55,378 nt of DNA from Eubacteriales bacterium (GCA_030533235.1 JAUNJN010000012.1:1-55378), one strand, 5' to 3'; numbered from the stretch's first letter, positions 34,481-43,174 are shown. Notes: generated from the sequence alone by a model not told the origin. Made by a program: numbers and translations.

Positions 34481-34891
34481 ATGTTAAAAAGACTTTCGAA
34501 AGAAAAAATGTATGCTGCGATACTGCCTATAATGATATTGGGATTCATGGCATTAAATTCAAAGGCATATGAGGCAACAAACGATGGTGTTACTATGGTA
34601 TATAATTTGACGAAAAGTGGTTCATGGAATGCGTATACGTATTGCATGGAAGATGCAAGCAGTTACATAGGAATGTTTTTGTATTCTAAAACAAATTGCG
34701 GTGGATCTGTTCTATGGTCAGATAGCAAAACTGTTCATACGAGGACACCTGTCCCGGGATTTTCAGCGACATGGACGTATGCTGCATTGTCAAAGAGCAA
34801 CAACTCTGCCAAATCGGCGAAAAGTTCACACTATTTAAAAGTTAGTGGAACTAATATTCCATGTGTGGGAACTCGTTATTTGTCGCTTTAA
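34481..34891 (+). CDS. Secreted cysteine-containing small protein, bacteriocin-like candidate
   Basis: The 136-residue protein has a Sec-type signal peptide (KRLSKEKMYAAILPIMILGFMALNSKA, cleavage probably near residue 29) and a mature part of about 105 residues rich in Ser, Thr, Tyr, Trp and Lys, with three cysteines (in YTYCMED, TNCGG and NIPCVG). There is no double-glycine leader. It starts behind AAGGAGG and is the first gene of a cassette with two permeases, an ATPase and a small anchored protein. That order resembles lactococcin 972-type loci (secreted peptide, membrane protein, ABC ATPase), but sequence identity to that peptide is not evident. A toxin or signalling peptide is inferred only. 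Confidence 0.65.
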   Translation: MLKRLSKEKMYAAILPIMILGFMALNSKAYEATNDGVTMVYNLTKSGSWNAYTYCMEDASSYIGMFLYSKTNCGGSVLWSDSKTVHTRTPVPGFSATWTYAALSKSNNSAKSAKSSHYLKVSGTNIPCVGTRYLSL

Positions 34892-34922
34892 TAATTTGAA
34901 AGAATATAGCTGGAGAGGAAAC

Positions 34923-36023
34923 ATGTTTATTTTCAATTTTATTAAACGCATATTTCGATATAGAGTATCAGGTATATGCTTTTTGTGTGGAATGATATCC
35001 TCGTTTTTATCTATGTACTTTAGTATAGCGAATCAAAGAGAGTTATATAATGCAAAGAAAGAAATCCAAGAATACGATTGTGATTATCAAGCTCTGTTTG
35101 AAATTACAATCGATGGAAAAGATGTTGTTTTTCCGAATTACAAGCAAGGAAATTGTTTGATAAACCGACTGCCTGTGATGGTTGATACGGAAGGTGAAAT
35201 CATTCTTTGCAACATATATGCATATTTCAATGAGGCGATCGAGCTTCCGATGTGTTCTGGCATGTGGCCGAGTTTCGATGTGCTGGAAAGAAACGATCGC
35301 GTGGCGGTGGTAGGAAAGAATTATAGTGGAAATGCGATATGTATTAACGGAAAAGATTACATATCAATCAATGGAGAATTGTATTTTGTTTCAGGGTATT
35401 TGGAAGGAAATATAAGCACAGAGTTTGATAATTATATTGTTTTATTTTTTGATTCATTGGGTGAAAATGTAAAATCCCAGCTGTATTCCAATGTAAATGA
35501 TATTCCCAATATATTGTCTGTCTCATTGGAAAGCAATTATTATGATGTGACGCAGCTAAATGAGTTGTTTTTGAAGGATATGAGTAAGTATGGAAGCTGT
35601 GTGCAGGTGAATAATTCGCCTGAAATTTACGAAAGACAAAGTGTATTTAAGGAACAGACCTATTTTGGGATTTTTCTATATTGTATGTGTAATTGTATAG
35701 TAATATCGTTTTTTTGGTATATTGAGAGAAAAAAGGAACTTTGTATTCGAAACGCATTTGGTTATGGAACGAAGGATATTATCGGCGTATTAATTAAGGA
35801 TTTTTGTTGTCTGTTTGTACTTGGTATGCTTATTGCAGGCATAATAGCTGTATTTATCCAGCGCAGTATAGCGTCGGGCATTGTCAATGCATCCAACTTT
35901 ATAAAAAATATGGGGGTCACTGCCATGCTTGTTGTCGTAACATCTGCACTGTCGGTATTTGTTCCGGTTTATTGTCTTCAGTCTAAATTGCCGGTTTCTG
36001 AAATCACAAAAAAGGAAGTGTAA
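34923..36023 (+). CDS. FtsX/MacB-like ABC transporter permease, first subunit
   Basis: The 366-residue protein has one N-terminal membrane helix (about residues 14-32, VSGICFLCGMISSFLSMYFS), a large extracytoplasmic region (about 35-245), and three C-terminal helices (about 248-268, 293-318 and 333-355). This is the MacB/FtsX-like permease topology. The third helix end is followed by the basic LQSKLPVSEITKKE tail. It begins behind GGAGAGG, 31 bases after the secreted-peptide gene, and ends one base before the second permease. With the LolD-like ATPase it likely forms an exporter or immunity pump for the peptide (inference). Confidence 0.8.
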   Translation: MFIFNFIKRIFRYRVSGICFLCGMISSFLSMYFSIANQRELYNAKKEIQEYDCDYQALFEITIDGKDVVFPNYKQGNCLINRLPVMVDTEGEIILCNIYAYFNEAIELPMCSGMWPSFDVLERNDRVAVVGKNYSGNAICINGKDYISINGELYFVSGYLEGNISTEFDNYIVLFFDSLGENVKSQLYSNVNDIPNILSVSLESNYYDVTQLNELFLKDMSKYGSCVQVNNSPEIYERQSVFKEQTYFGIFLYCMCNCIVISFFWYIERKKELCIRNAFGYGTKDIIGVLIKDFCCLFVLGMLIAGIIAVFIQRSIASGIVNASNFIKNMGVTAMLVVVTSALSVFVPVYCLQSKLPVSEITKKEV

Positions 36024-36024
36024 C

Positions 36025-37218
36025 ATGAAAATTCTTGATTATTATAGAATGGCAGTATCTATCTTTTTTAGGAGAAGATGGGCACATTTTATTGAATTAA
36101 TAATAGTATTTTTGTCGACGTGTGTAATTATATATTCGATGGTAATGTGGTATGTTACATATGAAAGTATATTGGCGATAGACAGCTTAGTCGAGCAGTC
36201 AATTTATGATGTGTACAGCATTCAATTTGATGATCAGTTCAACATAAGTAGTACAGGCTCAAAATTATACTGTGATTTTGTAAATGATCTGGTTGAAGAT
36301 TCAAGGTATGATGCAAGTGGACGTTACTTTTACTCAAATGAATTATTTGAAAATGAAGAAAGTGAACAAATTAGCAGTGAAGTGCTGTATATGGATAGTG
36401 AACTGCTTCCGCTTGCAGGGATAAAGTCAGTGATATCCGGCGAAACAATTAATCTCGAATCCGAGCGTTATACAGGTGTTGCGGTGGGCGATAACTATAG
36501 AAATCGAATGCCTATCGGAAGTCTATGGTATAATCCGCTTTGTGGTGTTACATATGAGGTAACCGATTATATTAAAGAAAATCAAAAATGGTTTAATGAT
36601 TACATGGTAAACGGCTCCGGGAAGAAAAATTTGAACAATGTAATAGTCGTAGATATTACGAAGGATATTAGTGAGGATACGTTCTTTCTTGTAGGCTATT
36701 CTTTTATTAATAATATTTACGTGGTAGCAAACGATATGACCGGAGATTTTATTCTTGAAGACATTCAGGAAAAGGCAGATAAATATATGTTGCCGGTATA
36801 TGTGACATCTGTTGGGAGAATGAAAGATCAATATATTAAAAGAAATGCGCCCTTTTTTAAAAAGATTAATCTGCAGGTATGTATTTTCCTTCTAATGTCT
36901 GTGGTAGGGTTATATTTGATAAATCTGATTTTATATGAAATACAAAAGAGCGAAATACATATAAGAGCTTTGTATGGTATGACATATAAGCAGGGATGTG
37001 TCTTATATTGTATTGTTCGGGCATTGCCATACTTTTTAGGTATGTTAATCGGTTTTTGGTATCAGTCGAATGCTTCACAAATCTCATCATTGTTAGATTA
37101 TGATGAATGGAATGTCGTATTTTATATATGTGTAGCTCTGATAGCGTTCTTGTATGTGTTACAGTGCATAGTGTTCTGCCGAAGATTAAAAATGCATTAT
37201 ATATGGGGGATAAAATGA
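36025..37218 (+). CDS. FtsX/MacB-like ABC transporter permease, second subunit
   Basis: The 397-residue protein repeats the topology of its neighbour: an N-terminal helix (about residues 22-45, FIELIIVFLSTCVIIYSMVMW), an extracytoplasmic domain (about 50-285) and three C-terminal helices (near 288-310, 333-355 and 365-385). Two different half-permeases suggest a heterodimeric transporter. The start follows AAGGAAG and is one base from the preceding stop; the stop overlaps the ATPase start (ATGA). The permeases are dissimilar in sequence, so they are not a recent duplication. Confidence 0.8.
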   Translation: MKILDYYRMAVSIFFRRRWAHFIELIIVFLSTCVIIYSMVMWYVTYESILAIDSLVEQSIYDVYSIQFDDQFNISSTGSKLYCDFVNDLVEDSRYDASGRYFYSNELFENEESEQISSEVLYMDSELLPLAGIKSVISGETINLESERYTGVAVGDNYRNRMPIGSLWYNPLCGVTYEVTDYIKENQKWFNDYMVNGSGKKNLNNVIVVDITKDISEDTFFLVGYSFINNIYVVANDMTGDFILEDIQEKADKYMLPVYVTSVGRMKDQYIKRNAPFFKKINLQVCIFLLMSVVGLYLINLILYEIQKSEIHIRALYGMTYKQGCVLYCIVRALPYFLGMLIGFWYQSNASQISSLLDYDEWNVVFYICVALIAFLYVLQCIVFCRRLKMHYIWGIK

Positions 37219-37892
37219 TAGAATTAAAAAACGTTACAAAAAGGTATAAAAGAGGTAATCTTGAAACAATTGCACTAAAGGATTTATCGCTTGTTATCGG
37301 TGAAGGGGACTTTGTAGTCATTGAAGGTGTTTCAGGAACAGGGAAATCAACCTTGCTAAATATAATAGGATGTGTGGATCAGGTGAGCGAAGGAGAATAT
37401 TTTTTTAAAGGTAAATTGGTTGATTATTCAAATAAAAAAATGATTCAAAAAATTCGCAAAGATAACTTTGGCTTTATTTTCCAAAATTATGCATTGATGG
37501 AAAAATATAATATATATGAAAATATAGAGATGCCTTTATTAGTTAGACATATCCCAAAAAGGGCTCGGAAAAAACGTATAAATGAAAGCATAGAATTGAC
37601 GCATTTTGATGAATCCGTACATAAGTATCCAAATGAATTGTCGGGTGGGCAGCAGCAGAGAGCGGCAATCGCAAGAGTGTGTGCAATGAATGTGCCTGTC
37701 ATTCTTGCAGACGAACCGACAGGTGCACTTGATGAGAATAATGCTCAGAAAATCACGGATTTATTTATTGATTTGTGTAATTGTGGGAAAACAATTATCC
37801 TCGTGACGCATAGTCAAACGGTAATACAAAGTATTAAAGAAGGAGTAGAGGATAAGACGCATTTTAAACATATCCTCTTGGAAAAGGTATGA
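37215..37892 (+). CDS. ABC transporter ATPase (LolD/MacB-type)
   Basis: The 225-residue ATPase has Walker A GVSGTGKST, the Q-loop FGFIFQNYALM, signature LSGGQQQR, Walker B VILADEPTGALDE and the switch histidine in LVTHSQ. It is of the LolD/MacB class that pairs with FtsX-like permeases for lipoprotein or peptide export and antimicrobial resistance. The start overlaps the preceding permease by four bases (ATGA) behind GGGGGA, and its own end overlaps the next gene by four bases. All three proteins are thus translated as a unit. Confidence 0.93.
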   Translation: MIELKNVTKRYKRGNLETIALKDLSLVIGEGDFVVIEGVSGTGKSTLLNIIGCVDQVSEGEYFFKGKLVDYSNKKMIQKIRKDNFGFIFQNYALMEKYNIYENIEMPLLVRHIPKRARKKRINESIELTHFDESVHKYPNELSGGQQQRAAIARVCAMNVPVILADEPTGALDENNAQKITDLFIDLCNCGKTIILVTHSQTVIQSIKEGVEDKTHFKHILLEKV

Positions 37893-38443
37893 AAAAAAAA
37901 AAAATAATCATCATTACAAGTGTTTTATGTTGCCTGATATGTGTAAGTATTGCATATTTGATGAAAAAAACATGTTATCAAAATCAAATGCGGTTCTCAT
38001 TTAACTATAAGGAGATAGCTGACCCGACGGCGAAAGAGATTTCAACAATGGCGGTGAGCAAATATAACGAGTTGAAAATCCGATTTAATGTATTCGTAAA
38101 TGAGGGAGCCATGCAGATTGCTCTATATTATGTACCTGAGGATCATATTTTGTATAAAAGAAGATATGCTTCCTTTCAAGAAAGCATTCGCATGATCGAG
38201 TCCGGAGAGGATAGTCCGGAAAAACGAAACGTTGACGGGCTTGAATGTGCGTATCAGTGTACTGTAAGTGAAACAGCATGCATAGAGATAGATACAAAGG
38301 ATTATAAAGATGGATTATATGCTATTGTTACATATGGAACGGCTGATTCGGATATACAAGGAACCATGAGTATTGACTATGTGTATAGAAACTGGATGAA
38401 GTTCGCAAATAAAATAAGAGGTTATGATATATACAGACCATAA
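37889..38443 (+). CDS. Small membrane-anchored protein of the ABC cassette, unknown
   Basis: The 184-residue protein starts with a basic run and a hydrophobic segment (KKKKIIIITSVLCCLICVSIAYLM) that could be a signal anchor or lipoprotein-like leader, followed by a soluble extracytoplasmic domain of about 150 residues with four cysteines (two close together in LECAYQCTVSETAC). Start and stop overlaps put it in the ABC operon. An immunity, processing or chaperone role for the secreted peptide is plausible from position but not shown by any motif. Confidence 0.7.
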   Translation: MKKKKIIIITSVLCCLICVSIAYLMKKTCYQNQMRFSFNYKEIADPTAKEISTMAVSKYNELKIRFNVFVNEGAMQIALYYVPEDHILYKRRYASFQESIRMIESGEDSPEKRNVDGLECAYQCTVSETACIEIDTKDYKDGLYAIVTYGTADSDIQGTMSIDYVYRNWMKFANKIRGYDIYRP

Positions 38444-38503
38444 TCACAGAAGAAATATGTTATTTGGCTTATCATAAGTGTATAAAAAAGTTTTTGGTGA
38501 TAC

Positions 38504-38532
38504 TTGACGGAAATGTATCTTTCTTATATACT
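38504..38532 (+). promoter_or_regulatory. Strong sigma-A promoter of the SRP RNA gene
   Basis: TTGACG (38504-38509), 17 bases, TATACT (38527-38532). The predicted start is near 38540, about 30 bases ahead of the mature RNA. Confidence 0.75.
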
Positions 38533-38571
38533 GAACGAGTGACTTTTATCACATATTAAAATGTTTAACCT

Positions 38572-38842
38572 TTCCGTGCAGCCGGGGAGTTAGCGGTGCC
38601 CTGTACCTGCAATCCGCTATAGCAGGGGTGATGGTTGGTTTCGGGATGTCTCTTTGTAGAGCTGCCCTTGGTAAGTGGCGTTGATGTTTGGGTCTTGCGC
38701 GACAGAAATCTATGAACCGTGTCAGGTCGGGAACGAAGCAGCACTAAGTAGAACCTTTTGTGCGCCGCAAGGTCGCCTGGACTGAGTTAACTGCCAAGGT
38801 AACGTCTATGCGAGCTTCACAACGCCGACCGCACGGTTTTTT
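38572..38842 (+). ncRNA. ffs: Signal recognition particle RNA, long form with Alu-like domain
   Basis: The ends pair (CCGTGC at 38574-38579 with GCACGG at 38831-38836). The domain IV signature GGTCGGGAACGAAGCAGC lies at 38725-38742 in its usual GTCA-context, and the 5' part has the GGGGAGTTAGCGGTGCCCTGTACC-type Alu domain region of Clostridia/Bacillus scRNA. At about 270 bases it is the long form. A T-run after GCACGG serves as its terminator. The RNA binds Ffh and targets membrane proteins co-translationally. Confidence 0.95.
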
Positions 38843-38860
38843 TATTTCATAAGCTTCAGG

Positions 38861-39076
38861 TGTCAAAATGTTTCTGCTTTTATTCAGTAGAATTCACCGG
38901 TATTTGGCTCTTCATTCCACTGTGCAAATCATTCTGATGAGCCACTTGAATCAAATAAGTGTGTTCAGCAGAGGCCTCCACACTTATTTGCGTCTCATCT
39001 CCATTGCACAGAAAGTCATGAAGAGTCAAATACCGGTAAATTTTACTGACAAACTATATTACAGGGGCATTTGACA
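38861..39076. repeat. 216-bp imperfect inverted repeat, MITE-like or hairpin RNA
   Basis: The outer ends are TGTCAAAATG (38861-38870) and CATTTGACA (39068-39076). Inside, arms of about 75 bases match in reverse complement: CACCGGTATTTGGCTCTTCAT (from 38895) against the complement of a segment ending near 39045, and CAAATAAGTGTG (38952-38963) against CACACTTATTTG (38979-38990), around a 15-base loop. There is no gene in it and no good ribosome binding site for its short ORF. The length, terminal inverted repeats and lack of coding suggest a non-autonomous element; no target-site duplication is obvious. Confidence 0.75.
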
Positions 39077-39216
39077 TCGGATGCTTCATAGAATTGTATA
39101 TAAAATAGGTGCTTTGTTGCTTAAAATGTGAAATATAAAAAAATAAGTAGAATTTTGTAAAAAATGATGATATTATAAGAGATAGTATATAAAATACTTG
39201 ATGTTGGAGTTGGGTT

Positions 39217-39807
39217 ATGAATTACGCAGAGGTAATAGAATACGTCAAGAAGATGACTTCCGATAACGGAAGACCGGCGAACTATCCTTTTAGAAGCAGA
39301 TGTGAGCATACGATGCGCGTGTATCGTTGGGCGATTAAGCTTCAGGCAAAATTAGGCGGTGATTTAGATGTCATTGTGCTTGCAGCACTGTTGCATGATA
39401 TCGGGTGGGATGATCAACGACCACACGGTGAGGTCGGGGCAGAGCTTGCGGTTGAATATATGGACAGCATAGGTGTTGATCCGGATATTATTCGTCGTGT
39501 CGGAGAGATTATCATGATTCATGAGGACAAGGATACGGAGGCTGAACTTTCCTTAGAGTGCAAGATTGTAATGGATGCAGACCTGTTGGATGAGGTTGGC
39601 GCAATCAGTATCTTGTGGGATGCGATGGCAACTGCTTGTGAGGATGAGGCAAGCTATAAGAAGGCATATTATCGTATTAAGAATTATTATCGTATTAATA
39701 AGCCAAAGATTCGCCGTTGTAAAACAGATGCTGCAAGAGCAGAGTGGACAAAGCGTATGCAGCTGATAGAGACGTATTTAACCCAGTTAGAGAAAGAGTT
39801 ATTTTAA
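39217..39807 (+). CDS. HD-domain phosphohydrolase
   Basis: The 196-residue protein has the HD signature ALLHDIGWDD with the first metal-binding histidine in CEHTMRVYRWA and a late aspartate in MDADLLDEVGAIS. This is the small, single-domain HD type (metal-dependent nucleotide or phosphate hydrolase). The substrate is not predictable. The ATG follows a modest GGAG. A strong hairpin terminator begins at its stop codon. Confidence 0.88.
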   Translation: MNYAEVIEYVKKMTSDNGRPANYPFRSRCEHTMRVYRWAIKLQAKLGGDLDVIVLAALLHDIGWDDQRPHGEVGAELAVEYMDSIGVDPDIIRRVGEIIMIHEDKDTEAELSLECKIVMDADLLDEVGAISILWDAMATACEDEASYKKAYYRIKNYYRINKPKIRRCKTDAARAEWTKRMQLIETYLTQLEKELF

Positions 39808-39964
39808 AACACACTGCCGGATATGTTGGTAACCAACGTACCCGGCAGTGTGTTTGTTTGAATATTCTGTTTTTAACTGTTTTTGCAGTCAAGAAGTCGG
39901 CAATTACAATTAGCATGAAGCAACTGATAATCGTAAGCATAGCTTTTGTTGATTTGTTTTGCAT
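39695..39964 (-). CDS. Possible small membrane protein gene after murG
   Basis: The ATG at 39964 has a near-perfect AAGGAGG site eight bases upstream, 25 bases after the murG stop on the same strand. The first 30 residues (KAMLTIISCFMLIVIADFL) form a membrane helix. The frame then runs without a stop through the terminator hairpin at 39807-39857 and antisense into the HD gene, giving 89 residues whose second half looks like shadow sequence. Either a true short protein with an unusual end or a decayed reading frame; low confidence. Confidence 0.3.
   Translation of the reverse strand: MQNKSTKAMLTIISCFMLIVIADFLTAKTVKNRIFKQTHCRVRWLPTYPAVCFKITLSLTGLNTSLSAAYALSTLLLQHLFYNGESLAY
39807..39857. terminator. 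Bidirectional terminator
   Basis: A 14-bp stem pairs AAACACACTGCCGG (39807-39820) with CCGGCAGTGTGTTT (39842-39855); the loop can form an inner GTTGGT/ACCAAC stem. It separates the HD gene from the murG-side genes. Confidence 0.85.
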
Positions 39965-39988
39965 TATTGATTCCTCCTTGAGAAACAA

Positions 39989-41056
39989 TTAGTTGTTACA
40001 TGCTTCATCGATTAAGTGCGTGATGATGGAAATCGAATCGGACAAATCGCTCTGTTTCATAGAAGTCTTATATTCGTCTCGGTGCTCGTATACCTCGTGT
40101 ACAGCGGCAAGCAGGGATTTGTCTGTAACATCCTCTTCTAATAGCAATTTTGCATAGCCGCTTTTTTTAAATGATTTAGCATTTAATATCTGATCTCCTC
40201 TGCTTGCCGCAAGGGAAAGGGGAATCAGGACACTTGGTTTTTGCAGAGCGAGAAGTTCGCAAATGGCATTGGCACCTGCACGTGAAACAACAACATCTGC
40301 AAGTGCAAGAAGATCCTTTAACTCTTGTTTAATATATTCAAACTGAACATAGTTCGGAACATTGTTAAGATCCGGGTTCATCTTATCCTTACCGCATAGA
40401 TGAATAATGTTGAAGTCCTTTACAAGTTCATTTAAGCAGGACCAAATAGCCTCATTCACGCGAAGCGCACCTGCACTGCCACCAACGACAAGGAGCGTTG
40501 GACGAACCTCTGTAAAGCCACAAAACTGCATAGCCTTTATGGAGTCACCGGAGAAAAGTTCTTCGCGAATCGGAGTTCCGGTAACGACAGCTTTATCTTT
40601 TGGAAGATTTTCTGCGGCTTCCGGGAAATTACAACAAACCTTTGTTGCCTTTGGAATGCATATTTTATTAGCAAGTCCCGGCGTCATGTCAGACTCGTGA
40701 ATAATGCATGGAATTTTTTTGCTGCTTGCAGCCAAAACGACCGGAACGGCAACAAAGCCGCCCTTGGAAAAGACAACATCCGGTGAAAGCTCCTTCATGA
40801 GCTTTTTGGCTTGTGATAACCCTTTGATTACACGAAACGGGTCCGTGAAGTTTTCGAGGCTAAAGTATCGACGGAGTTTACCGGTAGAAATACCGTGATA
40901 CGGAATGCCCATCTCTTCGATGAGCTTTTTTTCGATACCGTCATAGGAGCCGATGTAGTGAATCTCATATCCGCGTGCCTTTAAGGTTGGAATCAATGCC
41001 ATATTTGGTGTTACATGACCGGCCGTGCCGCCGCCGGTTAAAACAATCTTTTTCAT
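39989..41056 (-). CDS. murG: UDP-GlcNAc transferase making lipid II
   Basis: The 355-residue GT28 glycosyltransferase adds GlcNAc to lipid I at the inner membrane face. It shows GGGTAGHVTP at residues 6-15, SKGGFVAVPV, IIHESDMTPGLANKI, the C-domain LLVVGGSAGALRVNE, and SRAGANAICELLALQKPSVLIPLSLA for UDP-GlcNAc binding. The ATG at 41056 lies just behind GGAGGAG; upstream in-frame starts lack a site. It is 11 bases downstream of the TSCPD gene and so likely co-transcribed. It stands apart from any dcw cluster here. Confidence 0.95.
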   Translation of the reverse strand: MKKIVLTGGGTAGHVTPNMALIPTLKARGYEIHYIGSYDGIEKKLIEEMGIPYHGISTGKLRRYFSLENFTDPFRVIKGLSQAKKLMKELSPDVVFSKGGFVAVPVVLAASSKKIPCIIHESDMTPGLANKICIPKATKVCCNFPEAAENLPKDKAVVTGTPIREELFSGDSIKAMQFCGFTEVRPTLLVVGGSAGALRVNEAIWSCLNELVKDFNIIHLCGKDKMNPDLNNVPNYVQFEYIKQELKDLLALADVVVSRAGANAICELLALQKPSVLIPLSLAASRGDQILNAKSFKKSGYAKLLLEEDVTDKSLLAAVHEVYEHRDEYKTSMKQSDLSDSISIITHLIDEACNN

Positions 41057-41067
41057 AGCTCCTCCAA

Positions 41068-41304
41068 TTATAATGCCTGCTTTAATGCTTTTGCCAGCTG
41101 ATCCGGGCATGAAGTGTTCTTGAAGCCACAGGTTGTACCTTCTAATTTGTCAATGACCTCCTGTGGAGACATGCCCTCCACGAGCTTGGAAATACCCTTA
41201 AGATTTCCGTTACAGCCGCCGATAAAGCTGACATTTGTGACCTTTCCGTCTACAATGTCAAAGCTGATTGTCTGTGAGCAGGTACCGGTTGTTTTATATG
41301 TCAT
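41068..41304 (-). CDS. TSCPD-domain protein (TIGR03905-like)
   Basis: The 78-residue protein is a single TSCPD domain: TTGTCSQTISFDIVDGKVTNVSFIGGCNGNLKGISKLVEG and TTCGFKNTSCPDQLAKAL, ending the motif that names the family. The cysteines probably bind metal. The domain also occurs at the C-terminus of ribonucleotide reductases of class II, but as a free protein its function is unknown. The ATG at 41304 follows AAGAAGG. It is followed at once by murG. Confidence 0.9.
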   Translation of the reverse strand: MTYKTTGTCSQTISFDIVDGKVTNVSFIGGCNGNLKGISKLVEGMSPQEVIDKLEGTTCGFKNTSCPDQLAKALKQAL

Positions 41305-41498
41305 AATAAAACCTTCTTTCTTTTCGCATAATGTTAACGTTAGTATAACATAATAGTGAAAGGGGTTAAAGAATATTTTTCTGTCATATAAGCGCGGTAA
41401 ATGACATGCGTTTGGGGGTTGCATTCTGAACTTCGCCTTTTCTATAATCAGCCCATCGGTCAAACGGAAACCGAAAAAAATAGAAAGAGGGTATTGGT

Positions 41499-42248
41499 AT
41501 GTTGGAACGGTTATTGCACATGGAGACAGGTGTCTATGTTTTGTGGGGCATCGGACTGCTTGGCCTTTTGCTTAAGATGGTTGCAAATACATATCTGAAA
41601 AGATTGTTGCGCGAATCAGAGAACATGGCGACAACACGGACAAAGGGCCTGCGCAGAATGCGTCAGACCTATGAGAACGGCAGGAGTCTTGGAATACGAA
41701 ACGGAAGCAGTACAGCCTTTGCGGAAAAACAAGTTCGCAAAATGCGACTGCTTGGAAAACCCTTTGAATTTTGGCGCAGAATCGGAGAAACTCTTACGTG
41801 CGTGCTTGTAGCGATTTGTGCATGTTCATTTTTGTATTATGATGTGTCGTGGAGAGGAAGTCCCGGCATGATTTCATTTTTTGTTAATGGAGTTATAGTT
41901 GGTGCATGTTTACTTGCACTTGAGAATATATTTTTAACAAATAATAAGGTAGAACGGTTGAAAGCGAATATTTGCGACTACCTGGATAATCTGACACCGA
42001 TCCGGCAGGCGGAAAGGGGGCCAATACGGTTAAAAACAGCCTCGGATACAAAGAATAAAATGACGTCTGCGACTGAACAAAGAGAAGAAGCGGAGGTGGA
42101 AAATCGGGAAGACCTGCATGAAATTGCATGTGCAGCCGAGCGCGATGAGGAGGATGCACGCAAAAAGGTTATCCATCATGCGCGAGATGAAAACCGTATT
42201 GAATCCGGTGAGGAGCTGAATCGTTTTCTTCGTGAATTTTTTTCTTGA
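41499..42248 (+). CDS. Membrane protein with charged cytosolic tail, uncharacterised
   Basis: The 249-residue protein has three hydrophobic segments (about residues 10-28, 96-114 and 122-145), a basic loop between the first two (TYLKRLLRESENMATTRTKGLRRMRQ) and a long, charged, helical C-terminal region (about 150-249, rich in Glu, Arg and Asp). The start lies behind GAGGG. Its stop overlaps the start of the pdaA-like gene (TGATG), so both are translated together, which hints at a role in sporulation or the envelope. Confidence 0.8.
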   Translation: MLERLLHMETGVYVLWGIGLLGLLLKMVANTYLKRLLRESENMATTRTKGLRRMRQTYENGRSLGIRNGSSTAFAEKQVRKMRLLGKPFEFWRRIGETLTCVLVAICACSFLYYDVSWRGSPGMISFFVNGVIVGACLLALENIFLTNNKVERLKANICDYLDNLTPIRQAERGPIRLKTASDTKNKMTSATEQREEAEVENREDLHEIACAAERDEEDARKKVIHHARDENRIESGEELNRFLREFFS

Positions 42249-43141
42249 TGAATAAAATAAAAATTGTATATGTGCTTGTAGCAGGAAGTATTCTGATCGG
42301 CAGCTTTTTCGGATGCGCCGTAAAGGAAACGAAATATTGTGAGGGAGAGGTAATCGTCCATTCGACGACCGACTCCGGGAATGAAAAAAACAAGGTTTCC
42401 CTAGAACGGACCCTTCGCGAGAAAGAGGCTTATTATGAATATCCGAACGACAAGCTTTCGTGGTGGATTAAACGGGATAACCACCATGGACAAAGTGGGT
42501 GTGATGACACACTTGTGATTGGGGAGTACGGAGCATACTATGTTGATCCGACGGTAGCGGATAATACGACGGAGTCGGTTATATATTTAACATTTGATTG
42601 CGGGTACGAAAACGGATATACCGATGCAATTTTAGATTGTCTGAAATCACATGATGCAACTGCATGTTTTTTTGTGACAAAAACGTACATACGGGACAAT
42701 GCGGAGCTTGTAAAACGCATGAAGGAGGAAGGACATCTGGTTGGGAATCACACAATAACTCATCCGTCCATGCCGGAGAAATCATATGAGGAAATCATAC
42801 AGGAGGTTGATGGTTGTGCTAATTATATGAAAGAGGTAACCGGATATGAGATGGATCCGTACCTACGTCCGCCAAGAGGCGAATACAGCGCCCGTACCCT
42901 CATGTTGACCCATGATTTAGGATTCAAAACGGTATTTTGGAGCATGGCGTATAAGGATTATGATGTGAATGACCAACCGGGGGCTGACTATGTGATTTCG
43001 CATTTTCGCAAATACCATCATAACGGGGCGATTGTTTTGATGCATAATGTATCGGTGTCAAATAAAGAAGCACTTGATACCGTTCTTACAGATTTGGAAA
43101 ATGAGGGATATCGTTTCGCAAGCTTAAATGAATTAGAATAA
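42248..43141 (+). CDS. pdaA: PdaA-like polysaccharide deacetylase, spore cortex type
   Basis: The 297-residue protein carries a lipobox-like N-terminus (SILIGSFFGC) and the WWIKRDNHHGQSG segment typical of delta-lactam-forming de-N-acetylases. The catalytic domain shows YLTFDCGYENGYT (metal Asp), HTITHPSMP (HxxxH-type), RPPRGEYS, and LMHN near the end. Enzymes of this group deacetylate muramic acid so that muramic-delta-lactam can form in the spore cortex. It is coupled to the preceding membrane gene by the TGATG overlap and is followed by a small N/Q-rich gene with a spore-type promoter. Confidence 0.85.
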   Translation: MNKIKIVYVLVAGSILIGSFFGCAVKETKYCEGEVIVHSTTDSGNEKNKVSLERTLREKEAYYEYPNDKLSWWIKRDNHHGQSGCDDTLVIGEYGAYYVDPTVADNTTESVIYLTFDCGYENGYTDAILDCLKSHDATACFFVTKTYIRDNAELVKRMKEEGHLVGNHTITHPSMPEKSYEEIIQEVDGCANYMKEVTGYEMDPYLRPPRGEYSARTLMLTHDLGFKTVFWSMAYKDYDVNDQPGADYVISHFRKYHHNGAIVLMHNVSVSNKEALDTVLTDLENEGYRFASLNELE

Positions 43142-43174
43142 AATCAAGAAAGTAATAAAATGTAAAAAGAATTG

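Noticed and set aside
34481-34891. Naming the secreted peptide a lactococcin 972 bacteriocin
   Set aside because: Gene order is similar, but I cannot match the mature peptide sequence to that family, so only a bacteriocin-like candidate is reported.
38868-39074. A 68-codon frame inside the inverted-repeat element
   Set aside because: It has no ribosome binding site and spans both arms of the hairpin; the repeat structure accounts for the sequence.
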